Source: an uncultured Oscillospiraceae bacterium | Lineage (GTDB): Bacteria > Bacillota > Clostridia > Oscillospirales > Ruminococcaceae | Assembly: GCA_934486875.1 (NCBI GenBank) | Contig: CAKSPU010000044.1 | Coordinates: 1-18,446 of the forward strand | Direction of reading: 5' to 3' | DNA length: 18,446 bases | Shown: one piece after another, positions 1 to 6,857 of the stretch | Numbering within the stretch: position 1 is the first letter of the stretch | How the letters are laid out: every line of letters starts with the position of its first letter | Position numbers and translations under genes: made by a program | The notes under the pieces: model-generated | Told to the model about the DNA's origin: nothing | Database searches by the model: none | What the model saw: the letters and a program-made list of their open reading frames with translations, nothing else

Positions 1-426
1 TTTGTTTATAACTGTACAAACACACCCAATCCGAATGAATATGGTTTTCTTGATGTCTCCAATTTTTACGGTGGTGGTTTTCTTCCGTCACTGCCCGAAA
101 ACGGCGGTGTTATTCGGCAGATTTTTACTTCATATTCTACCTTTGCAACACACACACGCCTGCGCAGACAAAATGTCTGGGAAAACTGGGTGCTGCTCAG
201 CGACAGTGTAAAAACTGCATCGGGAACAATAACGGGGTTGGCAAACGGTACAGCAAAGACTGTTTCGCTGCCGTTTAGCCCTGTGTTTGTGTTGTTTCAT
301 TCTAACGGTCACGTTGTTCAGGGGGGTTATGCGCTGTCCTGCGGAACGAACAGCTTTACAATAACGCCCGCAAATGTTTCGACAATGGGTTCGACTGCTG
401 TGGGATATATCGCATTCAGGGGGTGA
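1..426 (+). CDS. Phage tail fibre / receptor-binding protein, C-terminal fragment
   Basis: The frame is open from base 1 to a TGA at 424-426, so the 5' part lies outside the window. The 141 visible residues begin FVYNCTNTPNPNEYGF and end GSTAVGYIAFRG. They match the C-terminus of the longer copy at 17427-18446 almost residue for residue. The glycine- and aromatic-rich, beta-strand-like sequence fits the distal end of a structural tail or receptor-binding fibre. The position just before the holin and endolysin supports a late phage structural gene. The stop codon lies inside the ribosome binding site (AGGGGGTGAT, 418-427) of the next gene. The fibre assignment is by context and composition, not a named catalytic motif. 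Confidence 0.7.
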   Translation, partial: FVYNCTNTPNPNEYGFLDVSNFYGGGFLPSLPENGGVIRQIFTSYSTFATHTRLRRQNVWENWVLLSDSVKTASGTITGLANGTAKTVSLPFSPVFVLFHSNGHVVQGGYALSCGTNSFTITPANVSTMGSTAVGYIAFRG

Positions 427-430
427 TGTT

Positions 431-709
431 ATGGTGTTATATTGCGACGGAAATTATGTTACAAATTCGGCATACCCGGACACGGATTTTATGGGAGATG
501 CTGATTTTGTTGTGGCTGACGGGTCGAATTTGGCGCAGAAAATTATCGGTTTGTATCCGAATTTCGATATCGTGACTGATGATGAGGGCGGCATTACTGA
601 TATTACCGAAGCTGAGCACGTGGCTGTGGAAATACCGCCCGAGCCGCCGTCAAATGCAGAGCTTGCGGCGGCTATTGCTGAGCTGGCGGGGGTGATGTGC
701 GGTGGTTAA
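431..709 (+). CDS. Phage protein of unknown function (92 aa) between fibre and holin
   Basis: The ATG at 431 is chosen because a near-perfect Shine-Dalgarno (AGGGGGTGAT) ends four bases before it. The frame is open further upstream but would run into the fibre gene. The protein begins MVLYCDGNYVTNSAYPDTDF, is acidic in its middle, and ends in an alanine-rich helical stretch after PPEPPSN (NAELAAAIAELAGVMCGG). Its right-hand copy at 17144-17422 differs at only about 7 of 92 residues, which supports it as a real gene. I do not recognise the family. Small proteins in this position in clostridial phages are often fibre accessory or assembly proteins, but that is only inference from place. Confidence 0.75.
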   Translation: MVLYCDGNYVTNSAYPDTDFMGDADFVVADGSNLAQKIIGLYPNFDIVTDDEGGITDITEAEHVAVEIPPEPPSNAELAAAIAELAGVMCGG

Positions 710-809
710 GATATTTGTGTATCAGATACGATGCGGCAAAATGACTGTAGATGATGTGCCGCTGAAATGGAGAGACGAGGTAAAAAAGGAGATGAATGAA
801 AATGGATAA
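702..809 (+). CDS. CD1375-like small phage protein (35 aa)
   Basis: A GTG at 702 opens a 35-aa frame that reads MVKIFVYQIRCGKMTVDDVP and ends NENG before TAA. It overlaps the end of the preceding gene and is preceded by GGGGGTGAT. The pattern of MVKI/YxxxI, a GKMT turn, DVP and then W/R plus a charged helix is that of the short CD1375-type proteins, which sit between tail and lysis genes in clostridial phages. The right-hand copy (17044-17151) has the same length and frame with about 7 substitutions, several conservative. The function of the family is not known to me. The final AATGGATAA contains the start of the holin, so the two are probably translationally coupled. Confidence 0.7.
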   Translation: MVKIFVYQIRCGKMTVDDVPLKWRDEVKKEMNENG

Positions 810-1212
810 ACTTATAGGAATCGCAAAGCTTGCTTTCGGGGGCATTATCGCAGCCTTATCGGGATTTATCGGCGGTATGGACGGGATAATGTATGCACTG
901 CTTGCGTTCATCACCATTGACTACATAACAGGCGTTGCGGTTGCCGTTAAGCGCCGTGAGCTGTCCTCGGAGGTGGGGTTCTGGGGTTTGGTGCGCAAGG
1001 TGTGTATTCTGATGCTCGTGGGAATTGCGCACTACATCGACTGCTATGTTACGCAGAACGGGGACGTTGTAAGAACCGTTGTATCTATGTATTACATAGG
1101 TAATGAGGGCGTTTCTGTTCTGGAAAACTGCGGTAATCTCGGGCTGCCTTTGCCGCCTAAGCTTATGGAAATTATGGTGCAGATAAGGACAGGAAAGGAT
1201 GAGGGAAAATGA
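802..1212 (+). CDS. Phage holin (toxin secretion / phage lysis holin family)
   Basis: This 136-aa membrane protein has hydrophobic segments at about residues 5-23, 29-49 and 63-83. The motif YALLAFITIDYITGVAVAVKRR is broken by a typical holin turn, followed by a conserved block ending LENCGNLGLPLPPKL. These features fit the Phage_holin_4 / TcdE-like family, which permeabilises the cytoplasmic membrane so that endolysin reaches the wall. ATG 802 is preferred over ATG 796 because it is the start conserved in both copies (ATGGATAA overlapping the upstream stop) and lies 10 bases from AAGGAG, against 4 for 796. The stop overlaps the endolysin start as ATGA. Residues 24-121 match the right-hand copy with one change, whereas both termini differ. 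Confidence 0.88.
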   Translation: MDKLIGIAKLAFGGIIAALSGFIGGMDGIMYALLAFITIDYITGVAVAVKRRELSSEVGFWGLVRKVCILMLVGIAHYIDCYVTQNGDVVRTVVSMYYIGNEGVSVLENCGNLGLPLPPKLMEIMVQIRTGKDEGK

Positions 1213-1820
1213 AGATAACCGAGATGCTTCTTACGCCCAACAAGTACAGCCGTCCGCAGATACCTCTGACCGATGTTAAGAAAATTGCGGTGCATTATGT
1301 GGGAAATCCTAAATCAACGGCGAAAAATAACCGTGATTATTTTGAAAATCTGAAAAATAATCACGCACGCTATGTTTCGGCGCATTTCATCATCGGACTG
1401 GACGGCGAAATCATTCAGTGCATTCCGCTGAACGAATGGTCATACTGCACTAATCAGGCGAATGGTTACAGTATAAGCATTGAGTGCTGCCACCCCGATG
1501 CGGCGGGAAAATTCAACAAGGCGACAGAGGAAAGCCTTATTTCCCTCTGTGCATATCTTTGCGGGAAATTCGGGCTCAGCGAAAAGGACATTATCAGGCA
1601 TTACGATGTGACGGGAAAGGCGTGTCCTTTGTGGTATGTTACACACCCCGAGGATTTTGAAGCGATGAAAAAGGCTGTGGGCGTGCTGCTTTCCGGAAAA
1701 AGCACAAAAATGTACTGCGTTCAGGCGGGGGCTTTTTCTTCAAGGGATAATGCGGAAAGGTTCCTTACAGAGGTAAGAAAAAATTATCCCAATGCGTTTA
1801 TCAGGGAAACTGATATATAA
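1209..1820 (+). CDS. Endolysin: N-acetylmuramoyl-L-alanine amidase (Amidase_2) with C-terminal half-SPOR
   Basis: This 203-aa protein carries an Amidase_2 fold. The likely zinc ligands are His29 (AVHYVG), His131 and Cys139 (RHYDVTGKACP), with Glu92 in SISIEC as the likely catalytic acid. Such enzymes cut the bond between muramic acid and the stem peptide of peptidoglycan. After a linker, residues 168-203 (MYCVQAGAFSSRDNAERFL) match one half of a SPOR repeat, a wall-binding module. A full SPOR domain is about twice this size. The start overlaps the holin stop (ATGA). The other endolysin in this window (15952-16647) shares the architecture but little sequence, so this gene was probably exchanged as a cassette. 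It has no signal peptide and should rely on the holin for export. Confidence 0.9.
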   Translation: MKITEMLLTPNKYSRPQIPLTDVKKIAVHYVGNPKSTAKNNRDYFENLKNNHARYVSAHFIIGLDGEIIQCIPLNEWSYCTNQANGYSISIECCHPDAAGKFNKATEESLISLCAYLCGKFGLSEKDIIRHYDVTGKACPLWYVTHPEDFEAMKKAVGVLLSGKSTKMYCVQAGAFSSRDNAERFLTEVRKNYPNAFIRETDI

Positions 1821-1836
1821 TACTAATAAACATAAA

Positions 1837-1869
1837 AAACCGCAGGTCGTTCTTCACGATCTGCGGTTT
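1837..1869. terminator. Bidirectional intrinsic terminator between endolysin and tRNA-Leu
   Basis: A 14-bp stem (AAACCGCAGGTCGT / ACGATCTGCGGTTT, one G-T pair) closes a 5-base loop. Read on the minus strand it is followed by TTTTTT, so it should end tRNA-Leu transcription. On the plus strand it is followed by a weaker T-rich tract and can stop read-through from the endolysin. Confidence 0.88.
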
Positions 1870-1876
1870 ACTTTTC

Positions 1877-1960
1877 TGGTGCGAGAGATGGGACTTGAAC
1901 CCACACGTCAAAGACACACGCACCTCAAACGTGCCTGTCTGCCTATTCCAGCACTCTCGC
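1877..1960 (-). tRNA. tRNA-Leu (anticodon GAG), CCA encoded
   Basis: The minus strand folds as a class II tRNA. The acceptor stem GCGAGAG pairs with CTCTCGC, followed by discriminator A and an encoded CCA at 1877-1879. The T arm has GGGTTCAAGTCCC. The anticodon stem CACGT/GCGTG closes the loop TTGAGGT, giving anticodon GAG for leucine codons CUC/CUU. A variable arm of leucine type is present. The 3' end faces the left phage module, whose endolysin stop lies only 56 bases away. Confidence 0.95.
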
Positions 1961-2001
1961 ATATTTTATGCCGTTTGTCGTTCTCAACAACCGACTATGT
2001 T

Positions 2002-2030
2002 ATTATATCACAGCAATATTCATTTGTCAA
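2002..2030 (-). promoter_or_regulatory. Sigma-A promoter of tRNA-Leu
   Basis: On the minus strand TTGACA and TATAAT are separated by 17 bases, with TGA directly before the -10 (extended -10). All core bases match consensus. The start would be near 1995, leaving a leader of about 35 bases before the tRNA. Confidence 0.85.
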
Positions 2031-2109
2031 GGGTTTTTGCAAAATTTCTCAAAAAAAATTTTTGCACATCGAAAATCATAAAAATTTGGGGTTTGGTGCA
2101 AGAAAAATA

Positions 2110-2138
2110 TTGCAAATTTTACGTTTATATAGTATAAT
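2110..2138 (+). promoter_or_regulatory. Sigma-A promoter of the FtsA-like gene
   Basis: TTGCAA (2110-2115) and TATAAT (2133-2138) are spaced by 17 bases. They lie about 50 bases before the start codon at 2188 in an AT-rich stretch. This is the only good candidate upstream of that gene. The rest of 1961-2187 holds the tRNA-Leu promoter and A/T tracts; I see no gene there. Confidence 0.7.
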
Positions 2139-2187
2139 AAAATAGAATGTTACTTTTTCGACTTTTTTACATAAAGGAATGATATAA

Positions 2188-4362
2188 ATGCCTAAAAGCA
2201 ATGCCCCGACCCCCTCTGTGATACGCAAGGCACAGAAATCCCCTCAGGGCGAAAATGACATCTTTGCCCTTGACATAGGCACCAGAAATGTGGTTGGCGT
2301 TATCGGTCATATGGAGGACGGCGTTTTCACGGTAAGCGATGCCGTTTCCGTTCCCCACAAGCGCCGTGCTATGCTGGACGGTCAGATCGAGGACATCGTT
2401 GAGACCTCACGGATCGTAAGCCAGGTGAAAGAGGCTCTTGAAGAAAAGGCTGAGATGACACTTTCAAGGGTCGCCATAGCCGCTGCGGGACGTGCCCTTA
2501 AAACAAAGCTGGCTTCCGTTATCACCGAGCTTGACGGCAGGGAGAGCATTACCGAAAATATGCTCAAATCCCTGGAGCTCGAAGCTGTGGCAAAGGCTCA
2601 GTCCGAGCTTGACAGTGACAGCACCTCCGAGAATGTGACGTTTTACTGCGTGGGTCACACGGTCATAAAGTATGCACTTGACGATTATCCTATCAAGAGC
2701 CTGCTGGGTCACAAGGGAAAAAAGGTGGAGGTGGAGCTTATCGCCGCTTTTCTCCCCAGCCTTGTTGTGGAGAGCCTTTACACTGTTATGGATATGAACG
2801 GGCTTGACGTTTGCAGTCTTACCCTTGAGCCTATTGCGGCGATGAATGTCATTATCCCTCCCGAAGTACGTCTCATAAACATTGCCCTTGTGGACATCGG
2901 TGCCGGTACTACGGATATTGCGGTATCACGCAGCGGCAGCATTGTGGCTTATGCTATGGCGACAATTGCGGGCGATGAGATCACCGAGGATATCATTCAG
3001 AAATATCTTGTTGATTTTGAGACCGCCGAGACTATGAAGCTCTCTCCCGTTGGCGAGGACGTAAGCTTTACGGATATTCTCGGATTTGAGCACACCATTA
3101 CATCAGATGAATTTTACTCAGGGCTCTTCCCTGCTGTGGATCAGCTTGCGGACACCATTGCGGACAATATCCTTGCCGCAAACGGCACGGCTCCTGCGGC
3201 TGTGTTCCTTGTAGGCGGCGGAAGCCTTATCCCCGAGCTTACCTCCCTTGTTGCGGAAAAGCTACAGATACCCGAAAGCCGTGTTGCTATCGGCGGTCAG
3301 AATTACAGGAAAAATATTGATCTGGGTGAAGTTCCCCTTACGGGTCCCGAGTTCGTTACCCCTATCGGCATCGGCATAACCGCTACGCTGCAAAAGGGCT
3401 ACGAATTTTCTCAGGTGACCTTAAACGGTAACAAGTTCCGTATTTTTGACACCAAATCCGTTACCGCTGCCGATCTGCTTATGAATGCAGGCTTCCAGAC
3501 ACCTCAGATAATCGGCAAGTCTGGCAGAGGTCTTATTTTCAATCTCAACGGCGAAAAGCAGAGTCTGCGGGGCGAGACCTCCTCCCCTGCCCGGATAATG
3601 GTGAACGGTCTCCCTGCTGCCCTTGAATACACCGTTAAGGCAGGAGATGTCATCGACTTTACGCCTGCTACTGTGGGTTCCAATGCTGCGGTGACGGTCA
3701 GCGACATTGCGGGAGAGGTATTTTCAAAGAAGATTATCATTGACGGCGAGGAATACACCTATGGCAGGACTGCCCGTGCAAACGGTGCTGCCGTTACGGG
3801 CAGCTACAGTGTGCAGAATTATGACAACATTGAGATAGAGTCCATTGAAACTCTGGGTGACCTTATTATGTCCCTGCCATTTGACTGCTCGGGAATTGCT
3901 TTTTTCAAGAATGACAGGCTTGTAAGAGACGATTATGTGCTTGAAGAGAACGATGCATTTGTTACCCGTGACAGGAAGTCCTATTCCGACGGTCAGCCCA
4001 ACGCTGCAAGGGATATTGCGCTTAAAGACGAAAAGGCGAGCCGCACTGTGGAGACACTTTCGGGCATTTCGGGTATTGCCCCCGCTCCCGAGCCTGCTCC
4101 CGCAAAGGCGGAGGTTTCTGCCGAAGATCCTGCTGCGGATACCGGCAGCATCACAGTGATGCTCAACGGCAAGCCCACTCATCTTGACCCGAGGTCGGAC
4201 AACTCCCCTCACGAGTTTATTGAGCTTATGGCGCTTGCGGACATTGATATCAGCGACCCGCCCCCAAGCGGAAATATGATACTCACCCTCAACGGTCAGA
4301 ATGCAAGCTTTATGGATCTGCTCCACGAGGGAGACAGCGTTGTTATCAAGTGGGAAATGTGA
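2188..4362 (+). CDS. FtsA-like actin-family ATPase with beta-grasp-like C-terminal tail (724 aa)
   Basis: The first 400 residues form an FtsA/PilM-type actin ATPase. The phosphate-1 loop is FALDIGTRN (26-34), phosphate-2 is LVDIGAGTTD (234-243) and the adenosine loop is VFLVGGGS (339-346). The insertion at about 100-200 fits the FtsA 1C region. Classical FtsA is about 400-440 aa and ends in a membrane-binding helix. This protein instead continues for more than 300 residues. The tail has repeated patterns of V-x-LNG, DLL and L-x-x-GD-x-V at about 408-495, 545-597 and 652-724, with a Pro/Ala-rich linker near 598-650. These patterns recall ThiS/MoaD-like beta-grasp folds. ATG 2188 follows AAAGGAATGA. 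The gene stands alone with its own promoter and terminator. A role in division or envelope assembly is inferred from the ATPase family only. Confidence 0.8.
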   Translation: MPKSNAPTPSVIRKAQKSPQGENDIFALDIGTRNVVGVIGHMEDGVFTVSDAVSVPHKRRAMLDGQIEDIVETSRIVSQVKEALEEKAEMTLSRVAIAAAGRALKTKLASVITELDGRESITENMLKSLELEAVAKAQSELDSDSTSENVTFYCVGHTVIKYALDDYPIKSLLGHKGKKVEVELIAAFLPSLVVESLYTVMDMNGLDVCSLTLEPIAAMNVIIPPEVRLINIALVDIGAGTTDIAVSRSGSIVAYAMATIAGDEITEDIIQKYLVDFETAETMKLSPVGEDVSFTDILGFEHTITSDEFYSGLFPAVDQLADTIADNILAANGTAPAAVFLVGGGSLIPELTSLVAEKLQIPESRVAIGGQNYRKNIDLGEVPLTGPEFVTPIGIGITATLQKGYEFSQVTLNGNKFRIFDTKSVTAADLLMNAGFQTPQIIGKSGRGLIFNLNGEKQSLRGETSSPARIMVNGLPAALEYTVKAGDVIDFTPATVGSNAAVTVSDIAGEVFSKKIIIDGEEYTYGRTARANGAAVTGSYSVQNYDNIEIESIETLGDLIMSLPFDCSGIAFFKNDRLVRDDYVLEENDAFVTRDRKSYSDGQPNAARDIALKDEKASRTVETLSGISGIAPAPEPAPAKAEVSAEDPAADTGSITVMLNGKPTHLDPRSDNSPHEFIELMALADIDISDPPPSGNMILTLNGQNASFMDLLHEGDSVVIKWEM

Positions 4363-4370
4363 TATTAAGG

Positions 4371-4400
4371 ATATCCCCGCCGTATGGCTGGGATATTTTT
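4371..4400 (+). terminator. Intrinsic terminator of the FtsA-like gene
   Basis: An 11-bp stem with one mismatch (ATATCCCCGCC / GGCTGGGATAT) and loop GTAT is followed by TTTTGT. It starts 8 bases after the stop codon. Confidence 0.8.
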
Positions 4401-4414
4401 GTATGAATATGAGA

Positions 4415-4447
4415 AAGCGGCTCCGTCCGAAATGGGCGAAGCCGCTT
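4415..4447 (-). terminator. Hairpin ending the fakA-oxidoreductase operon
   Basis: A long stem (AAGCGGCT / AGCCGCTT with an inner CGTCC / GGGCG) lies 13 bases past the last gene of the leftward operon. The T tract on the minus strand is short (TTTCTCAT), so termination may be partial. It faces the terminator of the convergent FtsA-like gene. Confidence 0.65.
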
Positions 4448-4460
4448 GTATTATATGTTA

Positions 4461-4997
4461 TTACTCAGCATAATCATAGCCAAGCTTGATGGCTTTCAGG
4501 TTGTTTTCAATAAGCTGTGCCTTTTTGGGAGGAACTATCTTTCGGATAGCTGCTTCAATGTCGCTCATTGAGATAACGCCTGTTTCCTTGATAAGCTTGC
4601 CGATAAGGATTATGTTTGCGCCGCCCTTGAGCTCATTTTCGTCCGCAAGCTTTGTTGCGGGAACTCTGAACTCGCAGATATCGCTGCGGAGATTTGCGGA
4701 GTCAACAAGAGTGCTGTCTATGAAAGCATAGCCCCCTGCCTTTACTGCTCCGATGAATTTTGTGTAGGAAGGCTCGTTCATTGCTATGAGCAGGTCGGGT
4801 TCATTTACAACGGGGGAACCGATAGGCTCGTCCGAAAGACATACAGAACAATTGCAGGTGCCGCCTCTCATCTCGGGACCGTAGCAGGGAAGCCAGGATA
4901 CCTCTCTGTCTGCCAGCATACCGCAGTATGCAAGGACCTTTCCCGCAAAAAGAATACCCTGTCCGCCGAAGCCTGCAAGCTGAATTTCACTTGTCAT
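4461..4997 (-). CDS. 2-oxoacid:ferredoxin oxidoreductase, gamma subunit
   Basis: This 178-aa protein starts MTSEIQLAGFGGQGILFAGK, the glycine-rich opening of the gamma (catalytic domain III) subunit of 2-oxoacid:acceptor oxidoreductases. It continues with PEMRGGTCNCSVCLSD, also typical. The subunit completes the alpha-beta-gamma core that oxidatively decarboxylates a 2-oxoacid to an acyl-CoA and reduces ferredoxin in the cytoplasm. It is the last gene of the operon, 19 bases after the beta subunit and just before a terminator hairpin. Subunit order (delta, alpha, beta, gamma) and sizes fit the Kor/Vor four-subunit type. Which 2-oxoacid is used (2-oxoglutarate, branched-chain or other) cannot be decided from this subunit. 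Confidence 0.9.
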   Translation of the reverse strand: MTSEIQLAGFGGQGILFAGKVLAYCGMLADREVSWLPCYGPEMRGGTCNCSVCLSDEPIGSPVVNEPDLLIAMNEPSYTKFIGAVKAGGYAFIDSTLVDSANLRSDICEFRVPATKLADENELKGGANIILIGKLIKETGVISMSDIEAAIRKIVPPKKAQLIENNLKAIKLGYDYAE

Positions 4998-5016
4998 CTG
5001 ATATTCTCCTTTCTGT

Positions 5017-5763
5017 TCACTTGTTCTCGGCTGTGATGTCCTTGTAAACGCCGAGAGGATAGTAGGGGATCATTTCGGTCCTTACTCTTTCGAGAGCTTC
5101 CACAGGTGTCATACCCCAGTTTGTGGGACAGGTGGAAAGAACCTCGATTATTGAGAAGCCCTGCTTGTTCTTCTGGACTTCAAAGCCCTTGCGGATAGCC
5201 TTTTTAGCCGCATTGATGTGTGCGGGGGAATCAACGGAAACTCTTTCCGCATAGGCTGTTCCTGTGAGCTGGGAAAGCATCTCACAGACCATTACGGGGT
5301 AGCCTGCCACCTTGGGATCACGTCCGAAGGGAGTGGTCTGTGTGACCTGACCGGGGAGGGTGGTGGGAGCCATCTGTCCGCCTGTCATACCGTAAATGGT
5401 GTTGTTGATGAAGATTATGGTGATGTTCTCACCTCTTGTGGCTGCGTGAACTGTTTCGCAGGTTCCGATAGCCGCAAGGTCGCCGTCACCCTGATATGTA
5501 AATACGAACTTGTCGGGTCTTGAACGCTTAACGCCTGTTGCAACGGCGGGAGCACGTCCGTGAGCCGCTTCTATCATATCGCAGGCAAAGTAGTCATAGG
5601 AAACTACCGAGCAGCCTACGGGGCAGATGCCGATAGTATCGCCCTCAATGCCCATTTCGTCGATAACCTCGCATACAAGACGGTGAACAATACCGTGTGT
5701 GCAGCCGGGGCAGAAGTGCATACTGATATCCTCTAAAGCGTGAGGCTTCTGATAAATAGCCAT
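5017..5763 (-). CDS. 2-oxoacid:ferredoxin oxidoreductase, beta subunit (TPP-binding)
   Basis: The 248-aa protein carries the thiamine diphosphate motif GDGDLAAIG (92-100) followed by IFINNTIYGMTGGQ (117-130), the Mg-TPP site of 2-oxoacid:ferredoxin oxidoreductases. Cys18 and Cys21 (CPGC), with Cys47 and Cys51 as further candidates, are placed to hold the proximal [4Fe-4S] cluster. Its length is that of separate beta subunits of the Kor/Vor class; it is not a fused pyruvate enzyme. The ATG shares one base with the stop of the alpha gene (TAATG), which suggests translational coupling and equal synthesis. NCBI commonly labels relatives 2-oxoglutarate or 3-methyl-2-oxobutanoate oxidoreductase. 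The substrate is unresolved. Confidence 0.92.
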   Translation of the reverse strand: MAIYQKPHALEDISMHFCPGCTHGIVHRLVCEVIDEMGIEGDTIGICPVGCSVVSYDYFACDMIEAAHGRAPAVATGVKRSRPDKFVFTYQGDGDLAAIGTCETVHAATRGENITIIFINNTIYGMTGGQMAPTTLPGQVTQTTPFGRDPKVAGYPVMVCEMLSQLTGTAYAERVSVDSPAHINAAKKAIRKGFEVQKNKQGFSIIEVLSTCPTNWGMTPVEALERVRTEMIPYYPLGVYKDITAENK

Positions 5764-6830
5764 TACTTCAGTTCCTCCTTAGCGATAGTCTTTATCTGAG
5801 CAAGAATCTCGGCGGGTGTGTGGATAACTCCGCCTGTGCGTCCGAAGAAGCGGACGGGTCTGCGGCAGCTTGTTGCAAGTCTTACATCGTCTACCATCTG
5901 ACCCATTGAAAGCTCAACAACGAGGTATGCCTTTGCGGTCTCCACGGTGTCGGCATATGCCTTTTCGGGGAAAGGCCAGAGGGTGATAGGTCTTATCATA
6001 CCTGCCCTGATGCCCTCGGCTCTTGCGGCATTTACTGCGCTGCGGACAATTCTTGCGGAAGCGCCGTAGCCTGTTACGATAATGTCAGCGTCCTCGGTGA
6101 GGTATGTCTCTACCTCGGGAAGCTCTGCCTTTTCGATGTCATATTTCCTGAAACGCTCTCTGTTTGAAGCTTCAAGCTCTTCGGGCTTAAGGTAGAGAGA
6201 GTTGATGATGTTGTGATGTCTCTTGTTGCCGTGACCCTTGCAAGCCCATTCCTTTTCAGGCTCATTGTCGGTTATCTCGGGGAACACAACAGGCTCCATC
6301 ATCTGTCCGAGAAGTCCGTCGGAGAGTATCATAACGGGTGTGCGGAATTTATCGGCTGTGTCGAATGCCTTTACGGCATAGTCAGCCATTTCCTGTACGG
6401 AGCAGGGAGCATATACGGGTATGTAGAAATCTCCGTGTCCGCCTGCCTTGGTAGCAAGATAGTAATCGGACTGTGCGGGCTGTATTCCGCCGAGACCGGG
6501 ACCGCCTCTCTGAACATTTACAACAACGCAGGGAAGGTCGCAGCCTGCTGCATAGGAGATACCCTCGGACTTAAGGGAGATTCCGGGAGATGATGAGGAG
6601 GTCATTGCACGCACGCCTGTTGCGGCAGCGCCGTAGACCATATTTATAGCGGCAATTTCGCTCTCAGCCTGTAAAAACACGCCGCCGCACTTAGGCATAC
6701 GCTTGGACATATAAGCAGCGATCTCGGTCTGAGGAGTGATGGGATAACCGAAGTAGCACTTGCAGCCTGCCCTGACAGCCGCTTCGGCGAGGGCTTCATT
6801 GCCCTTCATAAGCATTCTTTCGTTAGCCAT
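5763..6830 (-). CDS. vorB: 2-oxoacid:ferredoxin oxidoreductase, alpha subunit (VorB-type)
   Basis: This 355-aa protein has the order expected of the alpha chain. GYPITPQTEIAAYM (about 28-41) is the pyrimidine-domain signature, QAESEIAAINMVYGAA follows, then TSSSSPGISL and NVQRGGPGLGG, and a C-terminal domain with RPITLWPFP and VVELSMGQM. Close relatives in Clostridia are usually named VorB (3-methyl-2-oxobutanoate dehydrogenase subunit). It binds the 2-oxoacid together with the beta subunit. The ATG at 6830 follows AAAGGAATG; the ferredoxin subunit gene ends 27 bases upstream. The symbol reflects family naming. Use of branched-chain 2-oxoacids is plausible but not shown, because Kor and Vor alpha chains are similar. 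Confidence 0.9.
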   Translation of the reverse strand: MANERMLMKGNEALAEAAVRAGCKCYFGYPITPQTEIAAYMSKRMPKCGGVFLQAESEIAAINMVYGAAATGVRAMTSSSSPGISLKSEGISYAAGCDLPCVVVNVQRGGPGLGGIQPAQSDYYLATKAGGHGDFYIPVYAPCSVQEMADYAVKAFDTADKFRTPVMILSDGLLGQMMEPVVFPEITDNEPEKEWACKGHGNKRHHNIINSLYLKPEELEASNRERFRKYDIEKAELPEVETYLTEDADIIVTGYGASARIVRSAVNAARAEGIRAGMIRPITLWPFPEKAYADTVETAKAYLVVELSMGQMVDDVRLATSCRRPVRFFGRTGGVIHTPAEILAQIKTIAKEELK

Positions 6831-6857
6831 TGGTTTTCATTCCTTTCAGATACAAAT

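Larger units (their letters stand above)
1..1164 (+). repeat. Left arm of a 1164-bp inverted repeat (phage late region)
   Basis: This stretch matches the reverse complement of 16689-17852 gene for gene and base for base with no net length difference. Both arms contain the tail fibre C-terminus, the 92-aa protein, the CD1375-like protein and most of the holin. Differences are scattered single substitutions, apart from a diverged patch over the first part of the holin. Similarity falls away just after a shared AAGCTT at 1159-1164. The left limit is the window edge, so the true repeat may be longer. Confidence 0.85.

Noticed and set aside
1..426. Diversity-generating retroelement variable region in the tail fibre
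   Set aside because: Differences between the two fibre copies are scattered single changes, not concentrated at adenines, and no reverse transcriptase or template repeat is in the window.
796..801. Upstream holin start codon ATG 796 (and TTG 17060 in the second copy)
   Set aside because: Spacing from the Shine-Dalgarno is too short in both copies and the residues before MDK are not conserved.
1..1820. Tailocin or contractile injection system cluster
   Set aside because: Only fibre, lysis and small genes are visible. No sheath, baseplate or tube gene lies in the window, so this cannot be told from an ordinary prophage end.
3724..4326. A 200-aa open frame on the minus strand
   Set aside because: It lies wholly inside the FtsA-like gene on the opposite strand, has no ribosome site or family signature, and the plus-strand protein has clear motifs.
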